The notes under the pieces are model-generated. The model had not been told where the DNA came from and made no database searches. It was given only the letters and a program-made list of their open reading frames with translations. Of a stretch of 64,000 nt of DNA, positions 18,654-26,149 are shown in pieces; the first letter of the stretch is position 1; the number at the start of each line of letters is the position of its first letter. Source of the stretch: Lysobacter sp. S4-A87 (GTDB lineage: Bacteria > Pseudomonadota > Gammaproteobacteria > Xanthomonadales > Xanthomonadaceae); NCBI RefSeq assembly GCF_022637455.1, contig NZ_CP093341.1, positions 496,001 to 560,000 of the forward strand, written 5' to 3'. The position numbers and the translations under genes were made by a program.

Positions 18654-18672
18654 TCCGACCAATCAGGTCGGA
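18654..18672. promoter_or_regulatory. Inverted repeat between divergent integrase and KfrA-like genes
   Basis: Perfect 7-bp arms, TCCGACC and GGTCGGA, separated by AATCA. The repeat sits in the short divergent intergenic region. A possible -10 element (GATAAT, 18671-18676) for the rightward gene overlaps its right end. This is a good operator candidate for the KfrA-like protein, which would then repress both its own gene and the integrase. Operator function is inference. Confidence 0.5.
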
Positions 18673-18713
18673 TAATCTGCCCTTATCGTACCTAATTCAG
18701 AGGAACACGCCCG

Positions 18714-19574
18714 ATGCCCGTAGGAGTGCCCGAAACCGAGGTCTTTGCCGCCGCCGACCGGGTCCTGGCCCGCGGCGAACGACCGACCGTGGAACGCGTG
18801 CGCCTCGAGCTCGGCCGCGGCAGTCCGGCCCGGGTCGGGCAGTTGCTCGAGGTCTGGTGGGACGCGTTGGCCAAGCGCTTATCCGGGCATGCCTCGTTGC
18901 CGGCCTTGCCGGCGACGGTGGCGAGCGCGTTTGCCCAGATCTGGGAGCAGGCCGTCGCCGCCGGCCGCACCGCCGCGGAACAGGAGGTCACGGCCGAGCG
19001 CGCCGCACTGGCGGCCGTAATGCAGTCACTGCAGAAGGAGGCCGAGCAGCAGGTTGCCGCGCTCGCGCAGGCCCAGTCCGAAGCGGCCGACGCCCGCGCA
19101 GCCGCGGAGCTGGCTGGCCAGCGCTTGGCCGACCTGGAGCGGCTGCTGGCGCAGCAGGCGCAGGAACTGGCCGACGTGCGATCGCAGCGCGACGCGGCGC
19201 AGGCGCGGGCGGCAATGCACGAAGCCGGCGTGACGGAATTGCGCGCGGAGCTGGCAGCGCAACTGACCGAGGCCCAGGCCGAGCGGGCAGGGTGGGGCGC
19301 CCAGATCCAGGCGCTGGAGGACCGTGCTCACCGCGAGATTGATCGGGCACGGCAGGAGCTCAAGGCGACCAAGCTCGAGGCCGCGACTGCAACGAAGGCC
19401 GCGCAACGTAGGGAGCAAGCCTTGCAGCAGGCGCTGGACAAGGCCGAGCGGACCATCGCCACCGTGGAGGCCAAGTTGAGTGCCCTTGCCGCCAAGGCCT
19501 CAACGCGGCCGCGATCCGAAGCAAAGAAGCCGACGGCGGCGAGGCGAAAGGGTGGGAAAGCCCGCAACACATAA
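18714..19574 (+). CDS. KfrA-like DNA-binding protein with long coiled coil
   Basis: 286 residues. Residues 8-50 match the KfrA N-terminal DNA-binding pattern (ERPTVERVRLELGRGSPARVG). From about 90 to 265 the protein is a nearly uninterrupted Ala/Glu/Gln/Arg-rich coiled coil with regular heptads, ending in a Lys/Arg-rich tail. Plasmid KfrA proteins bind operator DNA and form filaments; here the gene is divergent from the integrase and probably regulates it. AGAGGA lies about 11 bases before the ATG. A shorter KfrA-like protein occurs at 31963-32430. Confidence 0.85.
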   Translation: MPVGVPETEVFAAADRVLARGERPTVERVRLELGRGSPARVGQLLEVWWDALAKRLSGHASLPALPATVASAFAQIWEQAVAAGRTAAEQEVTAERAALAAVMQSLQKEAEQQVAALAQAQSEAADARAAAELAGQRLADLERLLAQQAQELADVRSQRDAAQARAAMHEAGVTELRAELAAQLTEAQAERAGWGAQIQALEDRAHREIDRARQELKATKLEAATATKAAQRREQALQQALDKAERTIATVEAKLSALAAKASTRPRSEAKKPTAARRKGGKARNT

Positions 19575-19602
19575 GCGCGGGCAGTGAACCCCAGCGCCAA
19601 GC

Positions 19603-19650
19603 GAGAACTTTTCTCGGTGTTCGCCTAGCTCAATGTGGCGGATGCTCGTG
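19603..19650. repeat. Imperfect direct repeat R1, left of the hxs operon
   Basis: 48 bases beginning GAGAACTTTTCTCGGTGT and ending ATGTGGCGGATGCTCGTG. It matches R2 (23886-23932) with a one-base length difference and about 10 substitutions. The two copies bracket the whole hxs operon in the same orientation. They could be scars of an insertion sequence or ends of a transposed cassette; no transposase is nearby. Confidence 0.6.
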
Positions 19651-19711
19651 GGCGTACGGCTTAGTCTTAGACTACCGGGGCTCGAACGCTGCGGCCGGGG
19701 GGACGCGGAGC

Positions 19712-20014
19712 ATGGACACAGCCGAATTAGAGATGGATCGGGCGCTGTTTTCAGCCGAGGTGCTGGCGCGAACCGCACACCGTTACACCGACGAGTATTA
19801 CGTCGATCTGCAGGTCGACGCTGACATCATCCGTGTCCGCTTGACACCCAAGCGAGCCGACATTGAAACACGCGACCTGGCGCTTCGCTTCCGCAACGAT
19901 GCCCTCGACGATCGGCTGCGTGCGGCCGTGGCCATCCAGACCGGTGATCTTCAGACCGCATTGGTTCGCGCCGCCCTGGCCGAAGCCCGTCCGCGCGGGC
20001 AGACCGCGGCGTGA
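19712..20014 (+). CDS. hxsD: His-Xaa-Ser system protein HxsD
   Basis: 100 residues. The C-terminal half (LRFRNDALDDRLRAAVAIQTGDLQ) corresponds to the conserved region by which HxsD proteins are defined, a variant of the NDYxLRE-type motif. No signal peptide or membrane segment. HxsD is a small cytoplasmic protein always found with two radical SAM proteins and the His-Xaa-Ser-repeat protein; a role as a peptide-binding chaperone for maturation is a guess by analogy with RiPP systems. A GGGGGG/CGGAG purine run precedes the ATG. The stop overlaps the GTG start of hxsB (GTGA). Confidence 0.8.
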   Translation: MDTAELEMDRALFSAEVLARTAHRYTDEYYVDLQVDADIIRVRLTPKRADIETRDLALRFRNDALDDRLRAAVAIQTGDLQTALVRAALAEARPRGQTAA

Positions 20015-21504
20015 AGTTCCAACCCCCCGAGGCCTTTGTTAGCCCGACGCCGGGCTACCGATTGTTGCCCATGCGCTTCCGAAGACTGCCGTGGGATCCG
20101 GAGCGGGTGCTGGTGACGTCGATCGCTGGCGATTGGCTGTTAATGCCCCGCGTGCAACTCGACGATGTCGTGAGCGGGACGCTCGATCCACGCTCGTCGT
20201 TGGCCGCCGACCTTGAGGCTCGCCACATCATTAGTTCGGACCCGGCCCGCAGCACGCTCGTGCCGGTGTTGTCTCAGCTGCGTACCCGCAAGCGCTATCT
20301 GGACGGTGGGCCAGCCCTGCACATCTTCGTGGTGTCGCTGCGCTGCCATCACACGTGCGCCTACTGCCAGGTCTCGCGCCAGGACCTGACGCAATCGGCC
20401 TTCGACATGGCCGAACGCGCCGCAGAACTGGCCGTGGAACGGCTATTCGAATGGCCATCGCCGACCCTGACCGTCGAATTCCAGGGCGGCGAACCACTCC
20501 TGCACTTTGCGCGCCTGCGGGCCATAACCGAGCGCATCCAGGCTCGCAACGTTCTCGAGCGGCGTGAGCTGAAGTTCGTCGTCGCCTCGACGCTGCACGA
20601 CCTGACCGACGAGCAACTGGCGTTTTTCAGCGAGCACAACTTCCAGCTGTCTACGTCGCTCGATGGCCCCGAGTGGTTGCATAACGCGAACCGACCGCGG
20701 CCTGGACGCGACAGCTACCGCCGCACGGTGGAGGGCATCGAACGGGCCCGCCGCCACCTAGGCGAAGACTCAGTCTCGGCGTTGACGACGCTTACACAGC
20801 GGAGTCTCTCGGCGCCGCGAGAGATCGTGGACGAATACCGCAAGTTTGGATTCCGCTCGATTTTTCTGCGCCCGCTGAGTCCCTACGGCTTCGCACGCAA
20901 GACAGGGCCGCGAATCGGCTACACCCTGCCCGAGTTCTTCGCGTTCTATCGCACGGCGTTCGACCACATCCTCGCGACCAATCGCAGCGGCTACGCAATG
21001 GAGGAGGTGTACGCCAGCCTGATCTTGTCGCAACTGCTCACACCCTTCAGTCACGGCTATGTCGACCTTCGGTCGCCGACGGGGGTGGGACTCGGTACCG
21101 TGGTCTACGATTACGACGGACAGGTCTATCCGTCGGACGAGGCCCGCATGCTCGCGGCGATGGGGGATCACACCTTTGCACTGGGACGAGTCGAGCAGCC
21201 GGTTTCCGACTGGCTGGCGTCCCCTGCGATGGCACGCGTGCTCGACGCCGGCGTGGCCGAAGCGCTTCCGAGCTGCAGCGATTGCGCCTTCGTGCCGCTA
21301 TGCGGTGCCGATCCGGTCGATCACTACGCTCGCCAGGGCGACACGGTCGGACACCGCCCCAGCTCGGACTTCTGCGCCAAGCAGATGGGCTTCTTCGACT
21401 TGCTGCTGGAACTTCTGGAAAAGGCACATCCTTCGGAGCGCCGCATCCTGGAAAGCTGGACCTTGCCGCAAGCGGGCAGGGTGCCAGCCGTCGAGGCCGC
21501 CTGA
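20011..21504 (+). CDS. hxsB: His-Xaa-Ser system radical SAM maturase HxsB
   Basis: 497 residues from a GTG that overlaps the hxsD stop. The radical SAM cluster motif is CHHTCAYC, with Cys112, Cys116 and Cys119, inside a segment beginning FVVSLRC. GGEPLL (SAM-binding GGE) is near 160. The C-terminal region has a SPASM-like Cys cluster (SCSDCAFVPLCGADP, then a later DFC), suggesting auxiliary Fe-S clusters as in peptide-modifying maturases. Residues 1-95 are a family-specific N-terminal extension. It presumably modifies the HxsA repeat protein together with HxsC; the modification is unknown. The stop overlaps the hxsC start (TGATG). Confidence 0.88.
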   Translation: MKFQPPEAFVSPTPGYRLLPMRFRRLPWDPERVLVTSIAGDWLLMPRVQLDDVVSGTLDPRSSLAADLEARHIISSDPARSTLVPVLSQLRTRKRYLDGGPALHIFVVSLRCHHTCAYCQVSRQDLTQSAFDMAERAAELAVERLFEWPSPTLTVEFQGGEPLLHFARLRAITERIQARNVLERRELKFVVASTLHDLTDEQLAFFSEHNFQLSTSLDGPEWLHNANRPRPGRDSYRRTVEGIERARRHLGEDSVSALTTLTQRSLSAPREIVDEYRKFGFRSIFLRPLSPYGFARKTGPRIGYTLPEFFAFYRTAFDHILATNRSGYAMEEVYASLILSQLLTPFSHGYVDLRSPTGVGLGTVVYDYDGQVYPSDEARMLAAMGDHTFALGRVEQPVSDWLASPAMARVLDAGVAEALPSCSDCAFVPLCGADPVDHYARQGDTVGHRPSSDFCAKQMGFFDLLLELLEKAHPSERRILESWTLPQAGRVPAVEAA

Positions 21505-22691
21505 TGCTCGCGCTCGATGCAAAGGCAGTCTTATCGGGCTGGCAGCCCCGATCGCACCAGCTGAAGGTGGCCGGTCTCGCAGAATTCGCGGCTGGCGCCG
21601 TTCCTCTAGAGCGCATGGTCCTGGATCTTCGCCAACAGGCGAGTGGCCCCGATCTGTCGGCGTTGACCGGGATGCCGTGGGCTGGATTTCTGATCGACCA
21701 TGGAGGGCACGCGCCCGCCGGCCGACCATGGCTCTCTTTGCAGGGCGACCCGCGAACCATGCGCGCGGGCGACGTCGTCGAACTGCAGCCGCTCACCAGC
21801 AAGGTGGCGGTTCGCTATCGGCGTGGCGGCAATGGCAACGTCCTTTTCGCCACTGAGCGATGCAACAGCTACTGCCTGATGTGCTCCCAGCCGCCGCGCG
21901 CCATCGAAGACGACTGGCGATTGATGCAGCTGTTTGAGCTCGTCGAGCTGATCGACCGCGAGGAAGCCTCTTTAGCCATCAGTGGAGGCGAACCGACGCT
22001 AATGGGCGAGGGTTTGCCGCACCTGATCGGCCACTGCGCGCAGCAGCTACCGAAAACGAATCTGCACGTACTATCGAATGGCCGCACGTTCGCGGATGCT
22101 CGGTATGCCGAGCGCTTCCGCGTTCTGCATCCGGCACTGAGCTGGGGGATCCCGCTGTACGGCGACCACTTCGCGCTGCACGATTACGTCGTGCAACGCG
22201 CAGGTGCATTCGCCGAAACGTTGCGTGGCCTGTATGCCTTGGAAGGATCGGGCCAGCGAATCGAGATCCGAGTGGTGCTGGTGCGTCCGACGGTCGAGCG
22301 CCTGGTCGACTTGGCGCGATTCATCTGCCGGAACTTGCCGTTCGTTGAGCACGTCGCCCTGATGGGAATTGAGCCGATCGGCTTTGCCAAGGCCAACCAC
22401 AAGACACTTTGGATTGATCCGATCGATATGGCAGCTGCTTTGACAGAAGCAGTGGAGTACCTCGCTGATCGAGGCATTCCCGTTTCCATTTACAACCTGC
22501 CGCTTTGCACGCTGCCCGAAGCGATTTGGTCGTATGCCCAGCGCAGCATCTCCGACTGGAAGCAAGACTACCTGCCTGCCTGCGCGGGCTGTGCGGTCAA
22601 AGATCGATGCGGCGGGTTCTTCTCGTGGGTCAATCAGGATTGGCAGAGCCGGGCGATCGTGCCCATCATGCAGATTGAGGGGGCGGAATGA
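21504..22691 (+). CDS. hxsC: His-Xaa-Ser system radical SAM protein HxsC
   Basis: 395 residues from the ATG at 21504 that overlaps the hxsB stop. The radical SAM motif is CNSYCLMC (Cys120, Cys124, Cys127), with ISGGEPTL near residue 155 and a C-terminal Cys-rich region (LPACAGCAVKDRCGGFF) typical of additional Fe-S ligands. The first ~110 residues are a non-SAM domain specific to this family. It is the partner of HxsB in the paired radical SAM maturation system. The stop codon overlaps the ATG of hxsA (ATGA). Confidence 0.88.
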   Translation: MLALDAKAVLSGWQPRSHQLKVAGLAEFAAGAVPLERMVLDLRQQASGPDLSALTGMPWAGFLIDHGGHAPAGRPWLSLQGDPRTMRAGDVVELQPLTSKVAVRYRRGGNGNVLFATERCNSYCLMCSQPPRAIEDDWRLMQLFELVELIDREEASLAISGGEPTLMGEGLPHLIGHCAQQLPKTNLHVLSNGRTFADARYAERFRVLHPALSWGIPLYGDHFALHDYVVQRAGAFAETLRGLYALEGSGQRIEIRVVLVRPTVERLVDLARFICRNLPFVEHVALMGIEPIGFAKANHKTLWIDPIDMAAALTEAVEYLADRGIPVSIYNLPLCTLPEAIWSYAQRSISDWKQDYLPACAGCAVKDRCGGFFSWVNQDWQSRAIVPIMQIEGAE

Positions 22692-23272
22692 GCAAAGTAC
22701 TGACGCTGACCACGGCGGCCTTGAGCAGCCTGCATCCGGGGCAGGATCCGGGGCAGGGTTGGCAGGCCGCACTGATGACTCAGGCGTTTGATGACGCCCG
22801 CTTCGCGGTCACGCTGGTCGAACCGCTCAATGCCGATATTCACAACATGTATGCCGGCCATCGCTCGCACAGCTCGCATCGCAGCCACAGCTCGCACCGG
22901 TCACATAGCTCGCACTATTCCGGTAGCGGCGGCACCTATCGCTCCTACACGCCGCCGCCGGACCCTTCACCTTACGTACCGATTGCGCCGAGTAGCAACG
23001 AAACCCCGGGGTCCTCATTGGCACCTGCACCGAGCGGAAACACCTATGTAAGCCCGACCTCGCGCGCGAGCCAAGATCAGCTACAGCTGATGATCATGCG
23101 CGTTCAGGCCGCGCTATTCGCTCGCGGGTACGACCCCGGTGGCATCGATGGCACGCTTGGGCCCCAAACTAGAATGGCGCTGGAGCTCTTCCAAAGTCGT
23201 CTTGGCCTCCCGGTCACCGGGACCATGTCGTCTGAGACGTTAAGCGCCCTTGGCATTACGCTATCACCATGA
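22688..23272 (+). CDS. hxsA: His-Xaa-Ser repeat protein HxsA, probable substrate of the system
   Basis: 194 residues. Residues 58-78 are seven consecutive His-x-Ser tripeptides, alternating HRS and HSS and ending in HYS, followed by a Gly/Ser/Pro-rich linker. Residues about 125-190 form a peptidoglycan-binding (PG_binding_1) domain: VQAALFARGYDPGGIDGTLGPQTRMALELFQ is spread over 138-168. There is no obvious signal peptide, although a PG-binding domain implies a periplasmic target. The repeats are the likely site of modification by HxsB/HxsC. It is translationally coupled to hxsC. Confidence 0.88.
   Translation: MSKVLTLTTAALSSLHPGQDPGQGWQAALMTQAFDDARFAVTLVEPLNADIHNMYAGHRSHSSHRSHSSHRSHSSHYSGSGGTYRSYTPPPDPSPYVPIAPSSNETPGSSLAPAPSGNTYVSPTSRASQDQLQLMIMRVQAALFARGYDPGGIDGTLGPQTRMALELFQSRLGLPVTGTMSSETLSALGITLSP
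22859..22921 (+). repeat. hxsA: Seven tandem 9-bp units coding His-Xaa-Ser
   Basis: The seven 9-base units within hxsA code for HRS-HSS-HRS-HSS-HRS-HSS-HYS. His and Ser codons vary (CAT/CAC; TCG/AGC/TCA/TCC), so the array is conserved as protein rather than as an exact DNA repeat, which points to selection on the peptide. Confidence 0.85.
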
Positions 23273-23304
23273 ACGGAATGACCGCCTTGGGGGAGAAGGC
23301 CAGC

Positions 23305-23688
23305 ATGGCCCAGAGCTTGAGCGGTCGGCGATTGCTTTGCTTAACGACGGCCATCACTGTAATTCTGGCATCCGGATGTCAGCCGCTCGGGATATACACC
23401 CAAGGCGACATCGATGAGCAGCAGTCTGAGATCGACGAGAAGGACGAGCGAATTGCCGAGTTGGAGGCCAAGCTGCAATTGGCCAACGAACACGCGGACG
23501 AGCTAGAGAGCCGATTGGAGGATCTGCAGAGTGCATCTGACGACCTTCAATCCAATGTCCAACGATTGCAGTATGAGAATTGGCGGGACGTTGTTCCCGA
23601 CATTGAGGACGCATCCGACACCGTTGCGTCCTTTCAAACAGATGCGGCCTCGGCTGCAGAGGACTTGTCGTCGACCCTGGACCAGTGA
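23305..23688 (+). CDS. Coiled-coil lipoprotein, fifth gene of the hxs operon
   Basis: 127 residues from the ATG at 23305, chosen for GGGAGAAGG 5 bases upstream; an alternative ATG at 23269 overlaps the hxsA stop (ATGA). A basic N-terminus, a hydrophobic core (LCLTTAITVILASGC) and a lipobox-like ASGC give a lipidated Cys25. The mature part is a Glu/Asp/Gln/Leu-rich coiled coil (about residues 35-80), with a second helical stretch after VPDIEDASDT. It resembles small Lpp-like or tether lipoproteins. It could anchor the PG-binding HxsA at the envelope, but I recognise no named family. Confidence 0.75.
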   Translation: MAQSLSGRRLLCLTTAITVILASGCQPLGIYTQGDIDEQQSEIDEKDERIAELEAKLQLANEHADELESRLEDLQSASDDLQSNVQRLQYENWRDVVPDIEDASDTVASFQTDAASAAEDLSSTLDQ

Positions 23689-23885
23689 ACCCAACATTAA
23701 GGGGACGCGGGAGGCTTTGATGGCGACGATGCTGTGCGAACAATCGCCAAGTTGGAGGGAGTTGAGTGCACCACCTAATGACCGAACGCGTTCACGTCAG
23801 GCAAAAACAAAGCTATCGCGGCGAAGCGATCCGCTGGCAAACCACGCGACAAGTAGGTGCCGGTGCCGGACCGTCAACGTTGAAC

Positions 23886-23932
23886 AAGAACTTTTCTCAG
23901 TGTGGCCGATCTCGATGTGGCGGATGCTCGTG
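23886..23932. repeat. Imperfect direct repeat R2, right of the hxs operon
   Basis: 47 bases beginning AAGAACTTTTCTCAGTGT and ending ATGTGGCGGATGCTCGTG; second copy of R1 (19603-19650). It lies in the 454-base gap 23689-24142, which otherwise shows no gene I can support. The next operon begins 210 bases later. Confidence 0.6.
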
Positions 23933-24142
23933 AAGGAACCACGGAAGTCGCGAGGTTGCCAGATTTGACGGCCGCGGTCGGGGGGGGGCACGAAGGACCG
24001 CTCGGAGGGACTCTCACCAACGTGCCAAGGCGGAGGGAAATGTGGGGTCCACCGTGAGAAATGAGTCATCCGCATCAATTCAATCAAGCCGGTTCTGCAT
24101 TGAGCAGGATCCACAGCATTCACCCGGGGAGGGGACGGAGTC

Positions 24143-24652
24143 ATGAGTTACAAGAACAAGACCTACATTGCCTTTGCGAGCGAAGACATCAAGCTTTATC
24201 GATTGATGGAAGCTTGGCGAGACAACGATAAGATCGAGTTTGATTTCTTCGACGCTCACGACTTGTTCATTTCGCGGGACACGAGCAAACCCGAAACCAT
24301 CAAGCGTAACTTGCGAGAACGCCTCAAGAACGCCAAGCAGGTCGTTCTACTCGGAAGCTCCTATGCAAAAGGCAAGGGCGGTGACGGAACCTCGTTCCTC
24401 GCGCACGAGATCGAAGTAATCCAAGAGTTTGAGCTTCCGGTAGTCGTTGCCAACCTGGACGGTGATCGGACAGTGGACAAGAACTTCATCCCTAGGCCGC
24501 TGCTCGATGCCAACTACTACACAATGTCGGTGTCGTTCCAGCCGAAGATCATCAGATATGCTCTAGACAACTACGCGCCAAAGTTCTCGGACTCCCGAAC
24601 GGCTGGGCCGTATTGCTATAAGCCATCCGTCTACGAAAGCCTCGGCTTGTAA
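24143..24652 (+). CDS. thsB: TIR-like signalling protein, ThsB type
   Basis: 169 residues, matching the DUF1863/ThsB-like TIR fold. KTYIAFASEDIKLYRLMEAW at 6-25 is the first beta strand and helix. FDFFDAHD follows, then ETIKRNLRERLKNAKQVVLLGSS at 51-73. TSFLAHEIEVIQEF carries Glu89, the likely catalytic Glu of the NAD+-processing site. In Thoeris systems this protein senses phage and makes a cyclic or conjugated ADP-ribose signal. The next gene has the TM-macro architecture of type II ThsA, for which a histidine-ADP-ribose signal has been reported. GGAG is 8 bases upstream. The stop is 17 bases before thsA. Confidence 0.82.
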   Translation: MSYKNKTYIAFASEDIKLYRLMEAWRDNDKIEFDFFDAHDLFISRDTSKPETIKRNLRERLKNAKQVVLLGSSYAKGKGGDGTSFLAHEIEVIQEFELPVVVANLDGDRTVDKNFIPRPLLDANYYTMSVSFQPKIIRYALDNYAPKFSDSRTAGPYCYKPSVYESLGL

Positions 24653-24669
24653 TTCTGGATGACGTAGCG

Positions 24670-25524
24670 ATGAATGAGCTTTTTCAAGACATGCGCACAT
24701 GGCGCTTCTGGCGTCATTACCTGATTAAATCGTTTGCCGCCCTGGGCACAATCGTTGCAATCGTTCGAATTGTTGTTCTCTTCTTTCCAGCGCAAGCGCA
24801 TCTTCTCGGTGGCCTGGCCTTCACTATCGCTCTGCTGCTGTCTGTGCTGATTGGGCTCGTGATGACTTGGCCTCGCCCAATTGAGTGTGATTACTCCGCT
24901 CCTGCGACAAAAATCAAGATCATCAAAGGCGACATCTTCGACCAGCAGACCCATTTGGTCGTAGGTGTGACCAATAGTTTTGACACTGAGACGCCTGACA
25001 TCATCGAGCGAACCAGCCTTCTCGGCCAAACGATTGACAGGCTCTATGGGGGCTCATGGCAGCGCTTAGACGCTGACCTCCTGAGTGCTTTGCAAGGCAA
25101 AACGCCGATCGGGTCGATTGCCAAGGATGGGAAGAGAGATCTCTACAAGCTTGGGACCGTTGCTACGGTGTCTAGTGGGCCGAGAAGGATCTTCTTTTCA
25201 GCCTATGCCCAAATGAATGCAGAGAATTCGGCTAGTTCAGAGATCGAGACTCTAACCGAAAGTCTTTTCGCGCTATGGACGGAAGTCATTGCAAAGGGCA
25301 ACTGTCGGCCTCTGGCAATCACCCCCTGGGGGGGCGGTCCTTCGAGGATCTCTAATGTCTTGCCAGCCCAAGACTCTATCCGATTGATCATACTTTCCTT
25401 CATGTTCGCCTCTCGCAAGCAAAAGGTCAGCGACGAACTAACGATCGTCGTGCCCAAGAGCACGTTCAAGAAGCTGGATCGGATGGAGTTGCAGGCTTTT
25501 CTGTATTCCCTCAGGAGTTCCTGA
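24670..25524 (+). CDS. thsA: TM-macro effector, ThsA of type II Thoeris
   Basis: 284 residues. Two transmembrane segments lie close to the N-terminus (about 20-42 and 47-67). They are followed by a macro-like ligand-binding domain (about 75-280) containing IKIIKGDIFDQQTHLVVGVTNSFDT, a KLGTVATVSSGPRRIFFSAYAQ segment and PWGGGPSRI. This is the arrangement described for type II Thoeris effectors, in which the macro domain binds the TIR-made signal and the membrane segments then compromise the membrane. No enzymatic domain is visible. The stop overlaps the ATG of the HIT gene (TGATG), so the two are translationally coupled. Confidence 0.8.
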   Translation: MNELFQDMRTWRFWRHYLIKSFAALGTIVAIVRIVVLFFPAQAHLLGGLAFTIALLLSVLIGLVMTWPRPIECDYSAPATKIKIIKGDIFDQQTHLVVGVTNSFDTETPDIIERTSLLGQTIDRLYGGSWQRLDADLLSALQGKTPIGSIAKDGKRDLYKLGTVATVSSGPRRIFFSAYAQMNAENSASSEIETLTESLFALWTEVIAKGNCRPLAITPWGGGPSRISNVLPAQDSIRLIILSFMFASRKQKVSDELTIVVPKSTFKKLDRMELQAFLYSLRSS

Positions 25525-25976
25525 TGCCTGCCTCGGGCTTGGTACTGCCAGACAACCAACCTTGCGCCTTCTGCGACTACCTAAGCGGAGCTCGACCGTA
25601 CACGATCCTTCACCGGGACGAGTTGACCGCGACGTTTGTCACGCGGGAGCAGCGGGGAAGGCCACATCTCCTTGTGGTGCCCATTGCCCATCGCCCGACG
25701 CTCTTAGACCTTCCGGTTGGCGAGTGCCAGGCTCTAATGCTGGCCGTCCGAGATGCCGCAAGACTCATTGATTGCGTCTATAGAAGGCCCGGTATCGCCG
25801 TTTGGCAGAATAACGGCATCGATGCCGATCAGACTATCCGACACCTCCACTTCCATGTCGCTGGAACACTGGATGAGGGAGGAACAAATCGGGGGAATGT
25901 GCACGAGAGCTCGCTTGAGCAAACCGAAGCAATAGCCGAGCACCTAAGGCGCGGGCTTCCATTAGGCTTAATCTAG
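25524..25976 (+). CDS. HIT-family nucleotide hydrolase/transferase in the Thoeris operon
   Basis: 150 residues. The histidine-triad motif HLHFHVAG is at 107-114 (His107, His109, His111), with a CAFC pair at 14-17 typical of HIT proteins that bind Zn. PHLLVVPIAHRPTLLDL at about 48-64 and the WQNNG segment at 94-98 fit the Hint/Fhit fold. HIT enzymes cleave or transfer at the alpha phosphate of nucleotide substrates. Overlap with thsA suggests a role in the same pathway, such as degrading an ADP-ribose-based signal or its precursor. That role is inference; HIT is not a standard Thoeris component as far as I know. Confidence 0.88.
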   Translation: MPASGLVLPDNQPCAFCDYLSGARPYTILHRDELTATFVTREQRGRPHLLVVPIAHRPTLLDLPVGECQALMLAVRDAARLIDCVYRRPGIAVWQNNGIDADQTIRHLHFHVAGTLDEGGTNRGNVHESSLEQTEAIAEHLRRGLPLGLI

Positions 25977-26149
25977 GCGCTTGCTGGCGTACTGCAACTA
26001 CTCCGTGATGTACATGAACTGAGTGGGCAGGACCACTAGGTGCTGCACGTCCATCGATGGTTGTGTCGATCTTATGTGGTCGACTCCAACCTCAGTCGCG
26101 TAAGCTTTCGTTGCTCGCCGCACAACAGCGTTACACAGGGGCGCCCACC

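Noticed and set aside
22859-22921. Short tandem repeats that could be mistaken for a CRISPR or microsatellite array
   Set aside because: They are in-frame codon repeats of the His-x-Ser peptide within hxsA, with no spacers.
19603-23932. R1/R2 as integron attC sites
   Set aside because: They lack the paired inverted core-site structure of attC, and no integron integrase is present; the island integrase is a different tyrosine recombinase type.
26082-26094. A CTTATGTGG segment considered as a third dif-like site
   Set aside because: It has a partial XerD-like half but no CGCATAA arm at the required spacing.
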